DNA of 40,716 bases from Streptomyces huiliensis (GTDB lineage Bacteria; Actinomycetota; Actinomycetes; Streptomycetales; Streptomycetaceae). The notes beneath the pieces were generated by a model, which was not told where the DNA came from, searched no databases, and saw nothing but the letters and a program-made list of their open reading frames with translations. The DNA is taken from positions 1-40,716 of the forward strand of contig NZ_JAIQLH010000114.1 of assembly GCF_020037025.1 (NCBI RefSeq), read 5' to 3'. Position numbers and translations under genes: made by a program. Numbering within the stretch: the stretch's first letter is position 1; each line of letters starts with the position of its first letter. Of this stretch, positions 14,728-22,175 are shown in pieces.

Positions 14728-15006
14728 ATGAACTGGTTGTGGGCCATCATCGTCGGTCTCGTTCTCGGCCTGATCGCCAAGGCGATCCTGCCGGGCAAGC
14801 AAGCGATCCCCATCTGGTTGACGATCATCTGCGGCATGATCGGCTCCCTGCTGGGCAACTGGGCGGCCACCGGGCTGGGCGTCCACCACACCAGCGGCAT
14901 CGACTGGATCCGGCACCTGCTCCAGCTGGTCGGCGCCGTCATCGTCGTCGCCATCGGAGACCGGCTCTGGGCCGGGACGCGGGGCAGGCGGGGAGCGCGG
15001 ACCTAG
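14728..15006 (+). CDS. GlsB/YeaQ/YmgE family stress response membrane protein
   Basis: A 92-aa protein of the transglycosylase-associated (YeaQ/YmgE) family. It has three helices, each with small-residue motifs: about 2-20 (LWAIIVGLVLGLIAKAIL), 28-45 (WLTIICGMIGSLLGNW) and 63-78. The loop LPGKQAIPIW is typical. ATG 14728 follows GAGGAGG. Members are induced by general stress; the biochemical role is unknown. The stop codon TAG (15004-15006) is part of the CTAG that bounds the palindromic element at 15003-15170, so the element may have been inserted exactly at the gene's end and perhaps trimmed it. Confidence 0.9.
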   Translation: MNWLWAIIVGLVLGLIAKAILPGKQAIPIWLTIICGMIGSLLGNWAATGLGVHHTSGIDWIRHLLQLVGAVIVVAIGDRLWAGTRGRRGART

Positions 15007-15170
15007 GGGGTGTCTGACGGATCTCCGCGGCGTCGCGGCGTCCGGCACGCACTCTCGCCGCACCGGCCGAAAGCCCACGTACGCCCAGTACGAGGGCTTC
15101 CGGCCGGCACGCCGAGAGCACGCACCGGACGCCGCTCCTTCCCCGCGGAGATCCGTCAGACACCCCCTAG
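15003..15170. mobile_element. 168-bp near-perfect palindrome, MITE-like, bounded by CTAG
   Basis: The outer 28 bp, starting CTAGGGGGTGTCTGACGG at 15003, are an exact reverse complement of 15143-15170. The arms continue inward with a few mismatches (GCGGCGTCCGG, CTCTCG, CCGGCCG, AAGCCC, CGTAC) almost to the centre near 15092. It has no coding frame. Size, long terminal inverted repeats and a CTAG at both ends resemble a miniature inverted-repeat element mobilised by an IS5-type transposase (YTAR target). I recall similar palindromes scattered in other Streptomyces genomes. Alternatively it acts as a bidirectional terminator between glsB and the convergent tyrS. Confidence 0.7.
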
Positions 15171-15251
15171 GGCTCCGCGCGACGCCACCGCCCCCGGGAA
15201 CGGGTGCGGGCGGACCGGAGGACCGGCCCGCCCGCACCCGTTCGGCGGTGA

Positions 15252-16667
15252 CTACAGCCCGCGGAGCTCCGCGATCCGCCGGCCCGTCTTCAGGTAGACG
15301 GACCCCGTCGCCGAAAGACCGGCACCCGACAGCAGCTCGGGCACCACCTCGGCCAGCGGACGGATCGCGTCCGCCTCGGCCAGCACGATCGCCTGCTGCC
15401 CGCCGTCGGTCTCGACGACCAGCCGCAGACCGTTCTGCTTGGCGACCCGGCGCGCGGCCGAGGCGCTCGGCTGGAAGCCCAGCACCTTGCTGAGCACCGC
15501 CGTGACCGGCTCGGCGCCGTGCTCGGCCACCTCGACCACCGGCAGGTCGCCGACGTCGGTGAAGGTCTTCTTCGAGAACTGCGCGACGAAACCGGCGCGC
15601 GCGGCCATCGCCGCCTCGACCCCGTACAGGGCCGCGACGACCTCACCGGCCAGGACCTTCTTCAGGTCCATCGGGTGCAGCGAACGCTCCCCGACCCGGC
15701 CGAGCGCGAGCGCGATCTCCGCGTCCGTCCACTCGGTCCACGCCTTCAGGTACGGCTCCATCAGCCGGTCCGGCACCGACATGATCTTGCCGAAGACGTC
15801 GTCGGCGGTCGCGGTCAGACCCACGTAGTTGCCCTTGGACTTGGACATCTTCGCGCCGGTGCCGTCGGTGCCCTCGATCAGCGGCATCGTCACCACCAGC
15901 TGCGGACGCTGCCCGCGCAGCTCCATCAGCTTGCGGCCCATCTGCAGGTTGAGCAGCTGGTCGGCGCCGCCCAGCTCCACGTCGCAGTCCAGCGCCACCG
16001 AGTCCAGGCCCTGCGCGATCGGGTACAGCAGCTCCGACATGGTCAGGCCCGAGCCCGCGGCGAGGCGGTTGCGGAAGTCCTCGCGCTGCAGCAGCGTCGA
16101 GACCGGCACCTGGTTGAGCAGGCCCAGCAGCTCCGGGAACGTGTACGGGGCCAGCCACTCGCTGTTCTGGACGAAGCGGACCTTCTCGAAGTCGAAGAAG
16201 GGCCGCACCTGCTCGCGGTAGCCCGCGAGGTTCTTCTCGATGTCGTCGTCGGTCAGCGGCGGGCGCTCGGCCGTCCGGCCCGTCGGGTCGCCGATCTTGG
16301 CGGTGAAGTCGCCGATCAGCAGCGAGACGTCGTGGCCCATCCGCTGGAAGCGGTTGAGGACGATCATCGGCACGGTGTGGCCGAGGTGCACGTCGGCCGC
16401 GGTCGGGTCGATGCCCAGCTTGATGTGCAGGCCCTTGCCGGCGGCCCGGCGCTCGTCGATCCGCTCGGCCAGCTTGTCGGTGCCGGGCAGCACCTCCACC
16501 GCACGGCCGGCGATCAGCTCCGCCTGCTCCCGCGCCGAGAGGTCCGACAGGTCCAGATAACGCCGCGCCTTGGTCTCGGTGAGCAGCTGCTCCACGGTCG
16601 AGTCGAGGGAGAGGTCCTGCGCGAGGAGCTCACTGGCGCGGGCGACGGATTCGCCGAGGCGTGTCAT
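15252..16667 (-). CDS. tyrS: Tyrosine--tRNA ligase
   Basis: A 471-aa class I aminoacyl-tRNA synthetase charging tRNA-Tyr. The HIGH motif is His94-Leu-Gly-His97 (VHLGHT) within KLGIDPTA, and KMSKS is at residues 273-277 (GAKMSKSKGN). Tyrosine-site residues appear in GGADQLLN. A C-terminal S4-like RNA-binding domain occupies about 405-470 (ARRVAKQNGLRLVV, VYLKTGRRIAEL). The protein is about 50 residues longer than typical 420-aa enzymes because of a helical N-terminal extension (about 1-65). ATG 16667 is chosen. It lies 180 bp downstream of tldE, with no T-box visible. It ends convergent with the palindromic element behind glsB. Confidence 0.96.
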   Translation of the reverse strand: MTRLGESVARASELLAQDLSLDSTVEQLLTETKARRYLDLSDLSAREQAELIAGRAVEVLPGTDKLAERIDERRAAGKGLHIKLGIDPTAADVHLGHTVPMIVLNRFQRMGHDVSLLIGDFTAKIGDPTGRTAERPPLTDDDIEKNLAGYREQVRPFFDFEKVRFVQNSEWLAPYTFPELLGLLNQVPVSTLLQREDFRNRLAAGSGLTMSELLYPIAQGLDSVALDCDVELGGADQLLNLQMGRKLMELRGQRPQLVVTMPLIEGTDGTGAKMSKSKGNYVGLTATADDVFGKIMSVPDRLMEPYLKAWTEWTDAEIALALGRVGERSLHPMDLKKVLAGEVVAALYGVEAAMAARAGFVAQFSKKTFTDVGDLPVVEVAEHGAEPVTAVLSKVLGFQPSASAARRVAKQNGLRLVVETDGGQQAIVLAEADAIRPLAEVVPELLSGAGLSATGSVYLKTGRRIAELRGL

Positions 16668-16797
16668 GGCGTTCCTGAGATCTGTAGCGGACGGTTGGTC
16701 CCCGGCACCCGGCGGGCACAGGGGGCGGAACAGGTTGGGTCGTGCGCCAGTCTATTCGGCCGCACGCGCGACGACCCCGTCCCTACCGCCCCTCCGT

Positions 16798-16863
16798 CCC
16801 CGCTCACACTCCCTTTCCTCCCTGCTCACACTCCTTTGCCTCCCCGCTCACACCCCCCTGCTC
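16798..16863. repeat. Three 22-bp tandem repeats across the tldE stop codon
   Basis: On the plus strand, units start with CCCCGCTCACACTCC or close variants at 16798, 16820 and 16842. The unit at 16842-16863 holds the tldE stop (TGA on the minus strand). Because 22 is not a multiple of 3, each unit carries the TGA in a different frame. It lies in the tldE-tyrS spacer. Confidence 0.7.
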
Positions 16864-18320
16864 ACCGAGCTCATGTGGAAGTCGGGCACCCGCAGCGCCG
16901 GCATCGCCGCGCGCGGGCAGTCCTTGGCCAGGTCGCGCGGCACCGTGCGCTCGGTGCGGCCCGCCTCCACCGCCCGGGACAGCAGGTCCACCGGCGACTC
17001 GTTGAACCGGAAGTTGTTCGCCTCGCCGACGACCTCACCGTCCCGCACCAGCAGGACGCCGTCCCGCGTCAGCCCGGTGACCAGCAGCGACGCCGGGTCC
17101 ACCTCGCGGATGTACCAGAGCGAGGTGAGCAGCAGCTCGGGCCCGTCGTGCCCGCTCGCGGCCACCATCTCCTCCAGCGACCGGGTCCCGCCCGCCTCCA
17201 GGATCAGGTTGTCCGTGTACGGCGCGACGGGCAGGCCCGTCAGCTCGGCGGTGTGCCGGCCGGCGGTCAGCCGCTCCAGCACCCCGTCGCGGATCCAGTC
17301 CGTCGCCCCCAGCGGCAGCCCGCTGTCGAAGACCGACAGCCGGGTGTCCGCCCCGTCCGTCAGCACGAACGGCGCGCACTCCAGGCCCGGGGCGGACGGG
17401 TCGCTGCGCAGCGTCAGCGGCAGCCCGGACAGCTTCTCGCCCACCCGCGTCCGACCGCTCACCCGCGTCGGCCCGCCCGGCCCGCCACCGTCTCGTCCGT
17501 CACCGCCGCTTCCGCCCCCGCCACCCGGCCGCCCGAACACCGTCCGGCCCTCCGCCGCGTCCCGGGCGTCCGCCCGCAGCTGCTGGTAGCACAACAGATC
17601 CGCCACGGCCGTCGGCGGCAGCAGCGTCGGGTACCGCCCGGCGGGCAGCTCACTGCGGCCCCGGGCCGCCCAGGCCAGCCGCCGGGCCAGCTCCGCGTCC
17701 AGCAGGCGCGGATCGACGTCCGCGAACGCGTCGGTGGCCCGCGACAACCACGCCGAACGGGGATCGCGCACGTCCTTGGCGTTCAGCTCCACCCGGCCCA
17801 TGGGCTGGTCGTGCCGCAGCCGCAGCCCCGTCGAGGTGCCCAGATAGGAGGTGACCGTCTGGTGCCGGGCGTAGCCGTACAGCTCGCGGCCCTCGGCCCG
17901 GGCGCGGGCGAAGGACTCGCCGAGGGCCGGGGCGAACGCGTCGAAGACGGCGGCGGACGTCTCGGCCGGCGGGTCCTCGAACGCGGGGGAGTGCGGCACG
18001 CCCGTCACCAGCGGCCGCGCGTCGTCGGCGGGCCCCGCCCCGCGCGCGGCCTCCTCGGCGGCCCGCACCAGCGGCTCCACGTCGTCGGCCGTCACCGCCG
18101 AGCCCGACACCACACCCGCGGCCGTACCCTGCCCGCCCGCCACGGTCGCGATCACGGTCACCGCGCGCCCGCGCGCGGTGCCGTTGGTGGTCAGCGCGTT
18201 GCGCGCCCAGCGCAGATCGGCCGACGAGCGCTCGGCGACGACCACCGCGCAGCCGTCCGCGCGGGAGAGCGAGAGGGCCCGCTCCACGAGCTCCTGCGGC
18301 CTGTTCCGACGTGCTGTCAC
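16848..18320 (-). CDS. TldE/PmbA-like metalloprotease subunit
   Basis: A 490-aa TldD/PmbA family protein. It lacks the HExxxH zinc site of its neighbour and so corresponds to the TldE (PmbA) subunit that pairs with TldD. Family segments include NALTTNGTARGRAVTVIA near residue 41, LPAGRYPTLLPPTAVADLL near 225, and TDNLILEAGG. A Gly-rich insertion at about 264-284 (GGGGGSGGDGRDGGGPGGP) is unusual and may be a flexible loop. The GTG 18320 start follows GAGGGGAG. It is encoded 52 bp after tldD on the same strand. In E. coli, TldD/E trims unfolded peptides and matures microcin B17 and CcdA. The role here is inferred. Confidence 0.91.
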   Translation of the reverse strand: MTARRNRPQELVERALSLSRADGCAVVVAERSSADLRWARNALTTNGTARGRAVTVIATVAGGQGTAAGVVSGSAVTADDVEPLVRAAEEAARGAGPADDARPLVTGVPHSPAFEDPPAETSAAVFDAFAPALGESFARARAEGRELYGYARHQTVTSYLGTSTGLRLRHDQPMGRVELNAKDVRDPRSAWLSRATDAFADVDPRLLDAELARRLAWAARGRSELPAGRYPTLLPPTAVADLLCYQQLRADARDAAEGRTVFGRPGGGGGSGGDGRDGGGPGGPTRVSGRTRVGEKLSGLPLTLRSDPSAPGLECAPFVLTDGADTRLSVFDSGLPLGATDWIRDGVLERLTAGRHTAELTGLPVAPYTDNLILEAGGTRSLEEMVAASGHDGPELLLTSLWYIREVDPASLLVTGLTRDGVLLVRDGEVVGEANNFRFNESPVDLLSRAVEAGRTERTVPRDLAKDCPRAAMPALRVPDFHMSSVSRGV

Positions 18321-18372
18321 GTGTGGGCTCCCCTCGTCGTCGACCCGGTTCCGTACGATCCGCCGCCGCGCC

Positions 18373-19893
18373 TCACCGGCCCGCCTCCCGCACCGTGTTG
18401 AGCACGTTCACCCCGCGGAAGAGCGCCGACGGGCAGCCGTGCGACACCGCCGCGACCTGCCCCGGCTGCGCCTTGCCGCAGTTGAACGCCCCACCCAGCA
18501 CATACGTCTCCGGGCCGCCCACCGCGCTCATCGACCCCCAGAAGTCCGTGGTGGTCGCCTGGTACGCCACGTCGCGCAGCTGCCCGGCGAGCCGCCCCCG
18601 CTCGATCCGGAAGAAGCGCTGCCCGGTGAACTGGAAGTTGTACCGCTGCTGGTCGATCGACCAGGACCGGTTGCCGACGACGTAGATCCCGCGGTCCACG
18701 CCCGCGATCAGCTCCTCGGTCGACGGCCCGTCCGGCGCGGGCCGCAGCGAGACGTTGGCCATCCGCTGGACCGGGATGTGCGACGGCGAGTCGGCGTACG
18801 CGCAGCCGTTGGACCGGCCGAGGCCGTGCAGCCGGGCGATCCGGCGGTCGAGCTGCCAGCCGACCAGGATCCCGTCCCTGACGATGTCCCACGACTGGGC
18901 GGCCACCCCCTCGTCGTCGTAGCCGACGGTCGCCAGGCCGTGCTCGGCCGTCCGGTCGCCGGTGACGTTCATCAGCGGCGAGCCGTAGACGAGCGTCCCC
19001 AGCAGGTCCGGGGTGGCGAACGAGGTGCCCGCGTACGCCGCCTCGTAGCCGAGCGCCCGGTCCAGCTCGGTGGCGTGGCCGATGGACTCGTGGATGGTCA
19101 GCCAGAGGTTGGACGGGTCGATGACCAGGTCGTACGCGCCGGGCCGCACGCTCGGCGCGCGGACCTTCGCCGCCAGCAGCTCCGGCAGCTCGGCCAGCTC
19201 CGCGTCCCAGTCCCAGCCCGTGCCCGTCAGGTACTCCCAGCCGCGGGCCGTCGGCGGGGCGAGGGTGCGCATCGACTCCACGCCGCCTGCCGGGTCCACG
19301 GCCACCGCCGTCAGCTGCGGGTGCGTCCGGACGCGCTGCTGGGTGGTGACCGTGCCCGCCGTGTCCGCGTAGAACTTGTTCTCGTGGATGGCCACCAGGG
19401 ACGCGTCGGCGTGCGCGACCCCGTCGGCGGCCAGCAGCCGGGCGCTGTAGTCGGCCAGCAGGGCGGTCCGCTCGGCGGCCGGTACGCCGAACGGGTCCCG
19501 TTCGTACGGCGACACCCAGGTCCGGTCCGCGTACACCGGCTCGTCCGCCAGCTCCACGCGGTCGCCGGAGCCGGCCGCTGCGGTCACCTTCCCCGCCAGC
19601 CGGGCCATGGCCACGGCCTGGCCGGCCACCCGGGCGGCGGCGTCCATCGACAGCTCCGTCCCGGCGGCGAAGCCCCAGGCGCCGCCGTGCACCACGCGGA
19701 CGGCGTACCCCTGGTCCGTGGTGTCCGCCGAGCCCGCGAGCCGGGCGTCGCGCAGCCGCCAGGAGGCGTTGCGCACCCGCTCCAGGCGGAAGTCGGCGTG
19801 GTCGGCGCCCAGCGCGCGGGCGCGGGCCAGGGCGGCGTCGGCGAGGGGGCGCAGGGGGAGTGCGAGGAAAGACGCGTCGATGGCGTGCGGCAC
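18373..19893 (-). CDS. tldD: TldD-like metalloprotease catalytic subunit
   Basis: A 506-aa TldD homologue with the zinc motif HESIGH (His268, His273, catalytic Glu269) and the third ligand probably Cys472 (FNCGKAQPG). Other signatures include IDPSNLWLTI and LVYGSPLMNVTGD. With the downstream TldE-like subunit it should form the heterodimeric protease with a buried active site that degrades unfolded segments. GTG 19893 is preceded by GGGAGG at good spacing. The two genes form an operon with tyrS behind them. No RiPP precursor or modification enzyme is nearby, so a housekeeping proteolytic role is favoured. Confidence 0.93.
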   Translation of the reverse strand: MPHAIDASFLALPLRPLADAALARARALGADHADFRLERVRNASWRLRDARLAGSADTTDQGYAVRVVHGGAWGFAAGTELSMDAAARVAGQAVAMARLAGKVTAAAGSGDRVELADEPVYADRTWVSPYERDPFGVPAAERTALLADYSARLLAADGVAHADASLVAIHENKFYADTAGTVTTQQRVRTHPQLTAVAVDPAGGVESMRTLAPPTARGWEYLTGTGWDWDAELAELPELLAAKVRAPSVRPGAYDLVIDPSNLWLTIHESIGHATELDRALGYEAAYAGTSFATPDLLGTLVYGSPLMNVTGDRTAEHGLATVGYDDEGVAAQSWDIVRDGILVGWQLDRRIARLHGLGRSNGCAYADSPSHIPVQRMANVSLRPAPDGPSTEELIAGVDRGIYVVGNRSWSIDQQRYNFQFTGQRFFRIERGRLAGQLRDVAYQATTTDFWGSMSAVGGPETYVLGGAFNCGKAQPGQVAAVSHGCPSALFRGVNVLNTVREAGR

Positions 19894-20012
19894 GGAACCT
19901 CCCGGGGTCGTCGCCGAGCATCATGCCCACCCGCCGGTGCCCTTCCGCGGGAGATCCGGGAGATTCTGTAGAGATCCGACAGCGACCGGCCACGCCGCCT
20001 GTCAGTGCCCGA

Positions 20013-20043
20013 TTGTCGCCCCGGCGACCTCTACCGATACGTT
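20013..20043 (+). promoter_or_regulatory. Possible fabG promoter
   Basis: TTGTCG (20013-20018) and TACGTT (20038-20043) are spaced 19 bp, with the -10 matching TANNNT. It lies 52 nt before the fabG start in the divergent tldD/fabG spacer. Spacing is long, so confidence is low. Confidence 0.3.
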
Positions 20044-20095
20044 CATGTAGTCCAGCTCCGTCCCTGTACGGATTCGTCAACGGAAGGGTGATCCT

Positions 20096-20800
20096 TTGAG
20101 CCGCTCGGTTCTCGTCACCGGAGGAAACCGGGGCATCGGCCTCGCCATCGCGCGCGCGTTCGCCGACGCGGGCGACAAGGTCGCCGTCACCTACCGCTCG
20201 GGCGAGCCCCCGGCCGACTTCTTGGCCGTCAAGTGCGACATCACGGACCCGGAGCAGGTCGAGCAGGCGTTCAAGGAGATCGAGGAGAAGCAGGGCGCGG
20301 TCGAGGTGCTGGTGGCCAACGCCGGCGTCACCCGCGACCAGCTGCTGCTCCGCATGTCCGAGGAGGACTTCACCTCGGTGGTGGAGACCAACCTCACCGG
20401 GACGTTCCGCGTCGTCAAGCGCGCCTCCCGGCCCATGCTCCGCGCCCGCAAGGGCCGCGTCGTGCTGATCTCCTCCGTGGTGGGCCTGCTGGGCTCGGCC
20501 GGGCAGGCGAACTACGCGGCGTCCAAGGCCGGCCTCGTCGGCTTCGCCCGTTCTGTCGCCCGCGAGCTGGGTTCCCGGAACATCACCGTCAACGTCGTCG
20601 CCCCCGGTTTCGTGGACACCGACATGACGCGCGTGCTCAGCGACGAGCAGCGCGCGGGGATCGTGGCCAACGTTCCGCTGGGCCGCTACGCGCAGCCCGA
20701 GGAGATCGCCGCCTCGGTCCGCTTCCTCGCCTCCGAAGAGGCCGCATACATCACCGGAGCCGTCATTCCTGTCGACGGCGGATTGGGCATGGGTCACTGA
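20096..20800 (+). CDS. fabG: 3-oxoacyl-ACP reductase FabG
   Basis: A 234-aa classical SDR that reduces 3-oxoacyl-ACP with NADPH in type II fatty acid synthesis. Cofactor motif TGGNRGIG (residues 8-15), NAG (75-77), catalytic Ser127, Tyr140 and Lys144 (ISSVVG, YAASK), and C-terminal TGAVIPVDGG are all intact. The start is TTG 20096, 8-12 nt after GGAAGGGTG. TTG starts are weak, so its expression may be kept low. It sits 5 bp before fabI, giving the same mabA-inhA pairing seen in mycobacteria. The pair ends at a strong terminator, so it is a two-gene operon divergent from tldD. Confidence 0.95.
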   Translation: MSRSVLVTGGNRGIGLAIARAFADAGDKVAVTYRSGEPPADFLAVKCDITDPEQVEQAFKEIEEKQGAVEVLVANAGVTRDQLLLRMSEEDFTSVVETNLTGTFRVVKRASRPMLRARKGRVVLISSVVGLLGSAGQANYAASKAGLVGFARSVARELGSRNITVNVVAPGFVDTDMTRVLSDEQRAGIVANVPLGRYAQPEEIAASVRFLASEEAAYITGAVIPVDGGLGMGH

Positions 20801-20805
20801 ACGCC

Positions 20806-21576
20806 ATGAGTGGAATCCTCGCAGGCAAGCGCATCCTGGTCACGGGTGTCCTCACCGAGCAGTCGATCGCCTTCCAGGCCGCGAAGGTGGCCCAGAACGA
20901 GGGCGCCGAGGTCGTCCTGACCGGCTTCGGCCGGCTCTCCCTGGTCGAGCGCATCGCCAAGCGGCTCCCGAAGCCGGCGCCGGTGATCGAGCTGGACGTC
21001 AGCAACCAGGAGCACCTGGACGGCCTGGCCGCCAAGGTACGCGAGCACATCGGCGACGACGTGCCCCTCGACGGCATCGTGCACTCGATCGCCTTCGGCC
21101 CCCAGGGCGCCTTCAACTTCCTCGACGCCACGTGGGAGGACGTCTCCACGGCCGTCCAGGTCTCGGCGTACTCCTACAAGTCGCTGGCCATGGCCCTGCT
21201 GCCGCTGATGCGCGAGGGCTCCTCCATCGTCGGCCTCACCTTCGACGCCCAGATCGCCTGGCCGAAGTACGACTGGATGGGCGTCGCCAAGGCCGCCCTC
21301 GAGGGCACCAACCGCTACCTCGCCCGCGACCTGGGCCCCAAGGGCATCCGCTGCAACCTGGTCTCGGCCGGCCCGATCAAGTCCATGGCCGCCAAGTCCA
21401 TCCCGGGCTTCGAGGAGCTCGCGGACGTCTGGAACCACCGCGCCCCCATCGGCTGGGACCTGGCCGACCCGGAGCCTGCGGGCCGCGGCGTCGTGGGCAT
21501 GCTGTCGGACTTCTTCCCGCGGACGACGGGGGAGATCGTGCACGTCGACGGCGGCGTGCACATGATGGGTGCCTGA
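20806..21576 (+). CDS. fabI: Enoyl-ACP reductase FabI (InhA-type)
   Basis: A 256-aa NADH-dependent trans-2-enoyl-ACP reductase. Tyr155-x6-Lys162 (KYDWMGVAK) is the FabI/InhA catalytic pair. The nucleotide motif is the divergent TGVLTEQSIAF seen in InhA rather than a classical GxxxGxG. The sequences HSIAFGPQGAF and GPIKSMAAKSIPGF surround the substrate loop. ATG 20806 is 5 bp after the fabG stop. The last step of each elongation cycle is carried out here, and this enzyme is the family target of isoniazid- and triclosan-type inhibitors. A large fused frame starting at 20233 is a shadow. Confidence 0.96.
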   Translation: MSGILAGKRILVTGVLTEQSIAFQAAKVAQNEGAEVVLTGFGRLSLVERIAKRLPKPAPVIELDVSNQEHLDGLAAKVREHIGDDVPLDGIVHSIAFGPQGAFNFLDATWEDVSTAVQVSAYSYKSLAMALLPLMREGSSIVGLTFDAQIAWPKYDWMGVAKAALEGTNRYLARDLGPKGIRCNLVSAGPIKSMAAKSIPGFEELADVWNHRAPIGWDLADPEPAGRGVVGMLSDFFPRTTGEIVHVDGGVHMMGA

Positions 21577-21592
21577 CGCTTCGGGCACACAC

Positions 21593-21630
21593 AAGGGCCG
21601 CGGACCGGGAAACCGGCCCGCGGCCCTTTT
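21593..21630 (+). terminator. Intrinsic terminator of the fabG-fabI operon
   Basis: AAGGGCCGCGG pairs with CCGCGGCCCTTTT. An inner CCGG-GAAA-CCGG tetraloop extends the stem, and four T follow on the plus strand. It begins 17 nt after the fabI stop and is one of the two clearest terminators in the window. Confidence 0.92.
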
Positions 21631-21845
21631 GCCAGCCCGTCCGGCGGGTGAGGACGCGCGCCGCCGGCGCGCTCGGGGGGTGCGGGGGCTCGCCCCCGCA
21701 GAAACGGTGAAAGGGCGGGACTGGGGCACCCCCGACCGGGGCGCGCAGCGCCCCGAGTCGAGAACCGGGCCGCTCACCCCCACACTGGGAGAACCGGGCC
21801 GCCCGGGACCCCCCCAGGGAACGGCCGTGGGAGGAGGAGCCGGCC
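21631..21845. repeat. Streptomyces-type intergenic palindrome-rich sequence
   Basis: It begins with CCAGCCCGTCCGGCGGGTGA, close to a phrase I recall as common between Streptomyces genes. It contains a perfect hairpin TGCGGGGGC-TC-GCCCCCGCA (21681-21700) and GGGGCGC-AGC-GCCCC. No gene is seen. The last bases are the ribosome site of the secreted-protein gene. Confidence 0.5.
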
Positions 21846-22175
21846 GTGATACGCATACGCATCGCCACGACGAAAGCAGCCGCCCTGCTCCTGACGGCAA
21901 CAACCCTGGCGGCCCCCGCCGCCGCCGGCACACCACCCGCCCCCCACCAAGAAGCCGAGTGCCACACCAGAATCCGCGGCTCCCACGCCACAGCGGACTG
22001 CTACAACGGCAACGCCACCCCCGACCGAGTCCAGCTGCACCTCCGCTGCGCCCACTGGTGGGACCCGGCCATGGACACCGCCCCGGCAGCCGTCGACCCG
22101 ACCCGGCACGTCACCCTCTCCCAGCGCTGCTGGCTACGCATACGGGAGGCGTGGGTGAGTCACACACCCGGTTGA
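21846..22175 (+). CDS. Small secreted protein with four cysteines, unrecognised
   Basis: A 109-aa protein starting at GTG 21846, after a strong GGAGGAGG. The first 27 residues (basic start, hydrophobic core, APAAAG) are a typical Sec signal peptide. The mature part has Cys39, Cys52, Cys68 and Cys94, probably forming two disulphides, and aromatic/His-rich segments such as RCAHWWDPAMD. I recognise no family; short secreted Cys proteins of this kind are common in Streptomyces. Its 3' end overlaps the convergent GntR gene by 16 bp (22160-22175). No role can be assigned. Confidence 0.75.
   Translation: MIRIRIATTKAAALLLTATTLAAPAAAGTPPAPHQEAECHTRIRGSHATADCYNGNATPDRVQLHLRCAHWWDPAMDTAPAAVDPTRHVTLSQRCWLRIREAWVSHTPG

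Noticed and set aside
14491..15237. Extension of the DUF3099 frame across glsB and the palindrome
   Set aside because: The family domain begins at ATG 14490. The extension is antisense to glsB and contains the inverted repeat.
16668..16847. T-box leader upstream of tyrS
   Set aside because: There is no conserved T-box sequence or specifier stem; the 180-bp spacer holds only the 22-bp repeats and C/T-rich DNA.
15519..18401. A 960-codon plus-strand open frame opposite tyrS and tldE
   Set aside because: It is the antisense shadow of two well-supported genes. The translation is Arg/His/Gly-rich low complexity with no domain or ribosome site.
16848..19893. tldD/tldE as part of a RiPP (peptide antibiotic) cluster
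   Set aside because: Neighbours are tyrS and fabG-fabI, with no precursor peptide, cyclodehydratase or dedicated exporter; a housekeeping locus is more likely.
20233..21576. A single 447-codon frame fusing fabG (wrong frame) and fabI
   Set aside because: The first half is Arg/Gly/His noise in the wrong frame of fabG. fabI has its own ATG at 20806.
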